Shown: in pieces, positions 59,392 through 64,000 of the stretch
Numbering within the stretch: the stretch's first letter is position 1
Layout: each line of letters starts with the position of its first letter
Assembly (NCBI GenBank): GCA_024138015.1
Contig: JAMXBB010000004.1
Span: 109,012,537-109,076,536 of the forward strand
From: Lumnitzera littorea
Taxonomy: Eukaryota; Streptophyta; Magnoliopsida; Myrtales; Combretaceae
Length of the DNA stretch: 64,000 bases
Direction: 5' to 3'
Translations under genes and position numbers: made by a program
The notes under the pieces: generated by a model
What the model saw: the letters and a program-made list of their open reading frames with translations, nothing else
Databases searched by the model: none
What the model was told of the DNA's origin: nothing

Positions 59392-62300
59392 TGTGCCTAA
59401 ATCATAAAGTAAAGTTAGAAATATTAATAAAAATGATTTCGTAAGTTCAAATTCAAGAAAATAAGCAATAAAATAAAAGAATATAAAACGAGTTATATAC
59501 TTAAAATTTGAAAATTTTAAGTATATAATTCGTTATTTATTGAAAATGCGTAAAATGCATTCTAATAACTAATGAATCGTTAGAGATAAATTATATGTAT
59601 ACTAAAAATCATAAAATAACTTAAATAATATTTAGAAATATTTATTTATACTATATATGAATTTACATGTAGATAGAAATATGCGTAATTACTTAAAATA
59701 CACGAAATGTGCTAAAATAAAATTCATAATTAATTAAAGAAAATTCATAATTAATTAAGGAAAAATAAAGAAAAATCAGAAAAAATAAGGAATGATTCAG
59801 ATTTGGGTCATGGAAACTGGAGAAAATAAGAAAAAAATTAGCCAATTAAATTAGAATAACATAAAAGGCAAATTGGAAGAAAATAAGGCAATTGTTTAAT
59901 CAAATTAATGCACAATAATTCTCCAAGATCTCTATAAATACCCCAAATTTTTCACAAGCTCATTTTGGATGTTAAGAAGCTTAGAAAATTAGAGAGAGAT
60001 GAAATTGAAAGTAAATTAAGGTTTTACAAAAATTTAGCAAAAAATATGTACAGTTGGGGCTTCTAAGGAGAACCCAAACACGACGAATAGCTGGGAGTAG
60101 ACAGCCACCACCACCATACGTTGGTAGTAGCGCCCAGGTGGGCCAACACACCCATGGCCATCAACGGTGGCAGGAGCCACCCAAATCGGTGAGTTCGATT
60201 TCCAGTCCGATTTTGTGTAATTTTGTAAAAATAGTAAATATTCTTAGAAAATTATGAATTTTGTTATTTTAGAATATTTTAGTATATAGTTTTTACAAAA
60301 AATATTATTTTGATGAAAATATGTTCCTTGATATATGGTCCTTAAGAAATTGTACAAAACTGAGTATGTTTCGGTTTAGAAATAAATGATTATAGGAGTG
60401 TAGTTTTAAGCCCAAAATTTTTGTGTAGACTATTTAGATGATATAAAACAGTTCTTTGAAGCCCGTTTTCAAAAAATTAATTTTTAAAATTTTTAGATAA
60501 TTTTTAGGCCTTAAAATGAGGTATAAAATGAGTAATTTAAGGTTAATTAAGTAATTAAATAGCTAATTACTGATTTAGTGAATAATTATATGTTTTAGGA
60601 TGTTGAAATATGATGAAGTATGATACTTGTAGCATTTAGGGTGTTAGACGTAATTATTAAGCTAATTATGTAGTAAATAAGTGATAAGAAAAAATAGTAA
60701 ATTTTAAGTTAATTTTGTAAATTAAGGTAATTAGGTGTAAAATTTGATTTAGGATGAATTTAGATATTTTGAAATGATAATTGATGTTGGGAGATGGTAA
60801 TTAGAGTGATAGAAATATTGGATGTGTGTTATGTATATAATAAGTGATAGTACATAATATGTAATTATTGGAAATATAATAAATAGAAGATATTAGAATA
60901 AAAATTGATATTATATAAATAATAGGGATATATAATAAATCTGATAGAAATCTTAAATTTATGTAATTATATGAAAAATGTAAAAATTTCTTACATTAGG
61001 AGTAAATTTGGTACACTAATAAGGATTTAAGTGTTCCAGCTGAAATAAAATACTGACTAGGGGTAATTATGGTATTTAGGATATCTAAAAGTAATGTGAT
61101 TAATTTTACATTATGAGTTGAAACGAGTTTCTAGGGTTTGGGTATAAAACAGTACTTAGAAATTGAACTAAAACCTAATTTAGAAATCAATGTGGAAACT
61201 GAACCCGAACCTAACCTCAAACCCAAAATAATTGGACATATTAAACCCTAAGCTAAAGATAACAATAAGTGTTATAGGATAAAAACTAATCTATAATAGT
61301 TATATGAAAACTGAGACAACATTGGTGTTATAGGGATGATCGGCGATGGCTTCAGCGAGTCGGATTTCGAGTGAGTGAGCGAGGAGTCGAGGTAAGTTGG
61401 GATTAATACGTTGTTGTATTTTGGAGGCTTAAGATTATATTTGGTTGTGCTTGTTAGATAGTTGGTTGTGTACATGTGCTTAATTATGAACGATGCTATG
61501 ATTCTGTTTATCGTTCTGGCTTGTATTGTATGAAGTGATCGATCACCCTAAATTGAACTTAACAAAGATATGACTTTTAAACATAAATTAAACCTGCATA
61601 GCAACCTATTAGGGGAAACATAGGATTCTTTGGCCAAATACCGACCCCTTCGAAAGGGATAGCGCTGGATAACATAATAGGTTCCTTCTTCATCTTTAGT
61701 TAAACTAAGTGACAAGTGAGGAGGTCGCGGTAAGGGTGAAGTTAATGGTTCGAAGGTAGTCGCGGGAGGAGCGGTATCTTCATTGCACAAGCTTGGGTTT
61801 AGTCGTAAGCTGTTGCATTAACGGCAACTCCTCAACCCGGATTAAAGCGAGCGCAATTTCTTTAATCTCACAATAGACCGGTTACCGTTGTGCGATGGCA
61901 TTTGCTTGAATATGCATTGCACCAAATGATTTGGTTGATAACCTTGTTTGTGTTTGTGGTATAATTTTAAGTCCTCCATCCTAACTTACTGAATTGTAGT
62001 TGCTCACATCCTTATAAACGTCGTTGCAGGTGCTGGTTAAGAAGTGGCTTACAACTAGTCTGAAGCCAGCAATTGCTAGATCTTAGAGAGTGAGGAAAAA
62101 CATTTGAAGAATAGATATGTATTTTTAAGGTTTAAGCTCTTATCTTAGAATTTTTCATTTTTGAATAATGTATCAACTAGGAAATATATTACGGTGAAAT
62201 GTTGTAAACGTTAATTGTAATAATTGAATTTTAATGTATATATATATATATTCTTGCTTTCTTAGGTAAATGATTTATTTAAATTACAAACTGTTTACTT

Positions 62301-62430
62301 CAAAACAGGTCAGTCATAGATGCCTTGTGTAGATCAGGTCTAGGATAGCGGTTGTAAGGCCAACTTCTATCTTAGAATGGTTTACATGGTGGGGCTGTTA
62401 CGACTCTGTCGCTTCGCAGCGTGACAATCT
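59392..62430 (+). mobile_element. Third Gypsy-type LTR, nested in the large element
   Basis: It matches the minus-strand LTRs at 14.3-20.3 kb through most of its length. Near the start it has AAATTTTAAGTATATAATTC and then ATGCGTAAAAT. Further on it has TCTATAAATACCCC (59,931-59,944, TATA box), AACTAAGTGACAAGTGAGGA (61,702), TAACCTTGTTTGTGTTTGTG (61,940) and CTGTTACGACTCTGTCGC (62,396). No coding region is attached, so it is a solo LTR or fragment. Ends are approximate and no target-site duplication was found. Confidence 0.6.
59931..59944 (+). promoter_or_regulatory. TATA box of the third LTR
   Basis: TCTATAAATACCCC lies about 540 bp into the LTR and is followed by a transcribed-leader-like A-rich region. 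Confidence 0.5.
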
Positions 62431-63630
62431 AAGACACAGGGGGAAAACCCAAAAGCTAAAAGAAAAAATAAAAAAGAAATTTGACTACGATCATAGTTGG
62501 AAATTGTATGGATTAGGATAAAAGAGATATATAATAGACCTTTGTCTTTATTCCTTTTGACCATGTACGAATAGTGGGGTGTCAAATTAAACGTGGGCTT
62601 ATTTTGTTTGGGTAAAAATCGGCATATGTGGGGGGCCAAGATCTTCTTGCAATGGTCATTATGTTTAGAGAGTACTACTGAGATTTATGAGCTAGACCCT
62701 TCAAATTGAATAGTGGGCATAATGTCAAATTGTTAAATTATTGAGCCTCATGCGAAGATAGGGCCAATAGATAGAAGAAGGAATTATGTGGTGTAATTAT
62801 ATACTTTGTCTTCTTTTTGGTGAGTTGGACACATAGAATAGAGATCAAGTCTCCTTACATCCTTGTCTTCATTCATGCCGGCTAGCAATGAAGCCTACCA
62901 TACCCATAAATTAAGATAACAACAATTGGCTAATATCAATGCAAAGTCAAAATGTTAGTCTTGTTCAATTCATGGCTTATGCTAGCAACTGAATTCAAGA
63001 AAGAGTTTTGATATGTATGTATATATATATATATTTAAAAAAAAATGAATTGAAGTTAGTTCGTATCGCAGGGTGAGAAGAATTTCTTTAAATAGAGATT
63101 CGAAATTTTGTTGAGCTTCTAGGGTACTGTCCCCTTGACCCTTACTTGCTAACCGGCCAGCGGTACCATCGTACTACCAGTCGTACCGCAACAAATAAGA
63201 TTTGGTTAACATAAAGTGTTTATATTATATATGAAGACCTTACAAGAAGAGTGCTCTTACATGAGAAGAAAATGAAGGAAACATTAATACATGAAAGTCA
63301 GGCCTAATATGATTACTAATGTGAGGTTAGTGCATAAGATATAGTTCAGATGGAATCGATGACTCATGTAGATAGCATCGAAGAGATAAATCAACTCAAG
63401 AAGAGGCAACTTAAAGAAGACTCATTTCAAAGTGTTGCCATAGGGGCAACATACAACTTAATCCAGTTAAGGCACGACACATAAATAAGAAGTACTGCGA
63501 ACCCGCCCATTAAGATAATCCTCAAATTGATTTGGCAGCGATGTAGCTATTTAATAGCGCGCATGCGCCTGTGTCATTCAAAAGGCTCACTCGGTGCCCA
63601 AATCCCTTCAACTTTGTCCGAAGGACTTTG
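62431..63630. other. Internal 3' region of the large element
   Basis: AT-rich, with an AT dinucleotide run near 63,015-63,035. No gene was recognised. Confidence 0.4.
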
Positions 63631-63651
63631 GCTAAGGGGCAAAATGCAGAG
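63631..63651 (+). other. Polypurine-tract-like sequence before the 3' LTR
   Basis: GCTAAGGGGCAAAATGCAGAG directly precedes the LTR start TGCTAAATTT. A purine-rich GGGG-containing tract is what primes plus-strand synthesis in LTR elements. Confidence 0.5.
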
Positions 63652-64000
63652 TGCTAAATTTAATATTGGGCTTCAAGCCTATTGATTAAATGGATTTAAC
63701 TTATTGGGCTAAGGTGATAGGTCCCAAATAATCGGGTCCAAATATTTTGAATGATTAAAGGAGATTTGGCATGGTGGGCTTGGAGTAAGGCTCATTGGAT
63801 TGGTCCATCCGATCCAACCTTTTTTGGTTTAGCTCACACTAATGAAATACAAAGCCCTTTATTTGGGCTTAAACCTATGGAAAAAGTTTATTTAATACCC
63901 ATATATAAAAGGCTTCAATCTTAGTTATTGATCAATGTTACGATTCAACAAATTAAATTCACTTACCATATCTTATAAATACCCTATTCATTTCCTAATT
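63652..64000 (+). repeat. 3' LTR of the large element, cut by the window edge
   Basis: TGCTAAATTTAATATTGGGC and the following ~345 bp match 44,796-45,140, including AGATTTGGCATG, GGCTTGGAGTAA and CTTATAAATACCCTATTCAT. About 300 bp of LTR should lie beyond position 64,000. Confidence 0.85.

Noticed and set aside
1..64000. CRISPR arrays, operons, prophage or bacterial mobile elements
   Set aside because: Exon-intron structure, LTR retroelements and base composition are those of a plant nuclear genome; none of these features is present.

Overview
This is nuclear DNA of a flowering plant, most likely a dicot. It is AT-rich, full of nested retrotransposon debris, and holds one convincing intact host gene with short exons and GT-AG introns. 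There is no bacterial-style gene organisation. The species cannot be named from the sequence alone. Repeat calls rest on reading the sequence by eye, without alignment software or database searches. LAYOUT. 1-3.6 kb: minus-strand remnant of a Ty3/Gypsy-type element (TE1) with a broken ORF and a 255-bp tandem duplication. 3.6-8.4 kb: anonymous AT-rich DNA with one small inverted-repeat element. 8.45-13.09 kb: complete 15-exon minus-strand gene for a 415-aa KONJAC/GMPPA-type GDP-mannose pyrophosphorylase-like protein. 14.3-20.3 kb: two related Gypsy-type LTRs, one inserted in the other, followed by a 362-bp tandem duplication to 20.8 kb. 21.6-24.5 kb: a second small inverted-repeat element, then two LTR-like arms facing each other. 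24.5-31.8 kb: plus-strand relative of TE1 (TE2), split by a solo LTR (26,988-31,568) that itself contains an inverted solo LTR of the same superfamily (28,459-30,654). 33.7-37.4 kb and 43.4-44.8 kb: two diverged copies of one duplicated segment. 44.8 kb to beyond the right edge: one large old Tat-lineage Ty3/Gypsy element bracketed by direct LTR copies. It has degenerate gag, protease, RT, two RNase H regions and integrase in sense. It also has an ANTISENSE multi-kilobase reading frame with a plant mobile domain (PMD), a tandem-repeat-rich 3' region, a PPR-gene fragment, and a nested ~3-kb LTR. HOW IT FITS TOGETHER. Only the KONJAC-like gene looks able to make a working protein, probably a regulator of GDP-mannose synthesis for cell-wall glucomannan and ascorbate. 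The other coding remnants carry stops and frameshifts, many consistent with C-to-T or G-to-A decay as expected in methylated transposons. The most interesting object is the composite Tat element with its antisense PMD gene and captured PPR fragment. The duplicated segment on its left flank supplies a natural pre-insertion sequence, which gives a testable prediction just outside the window.
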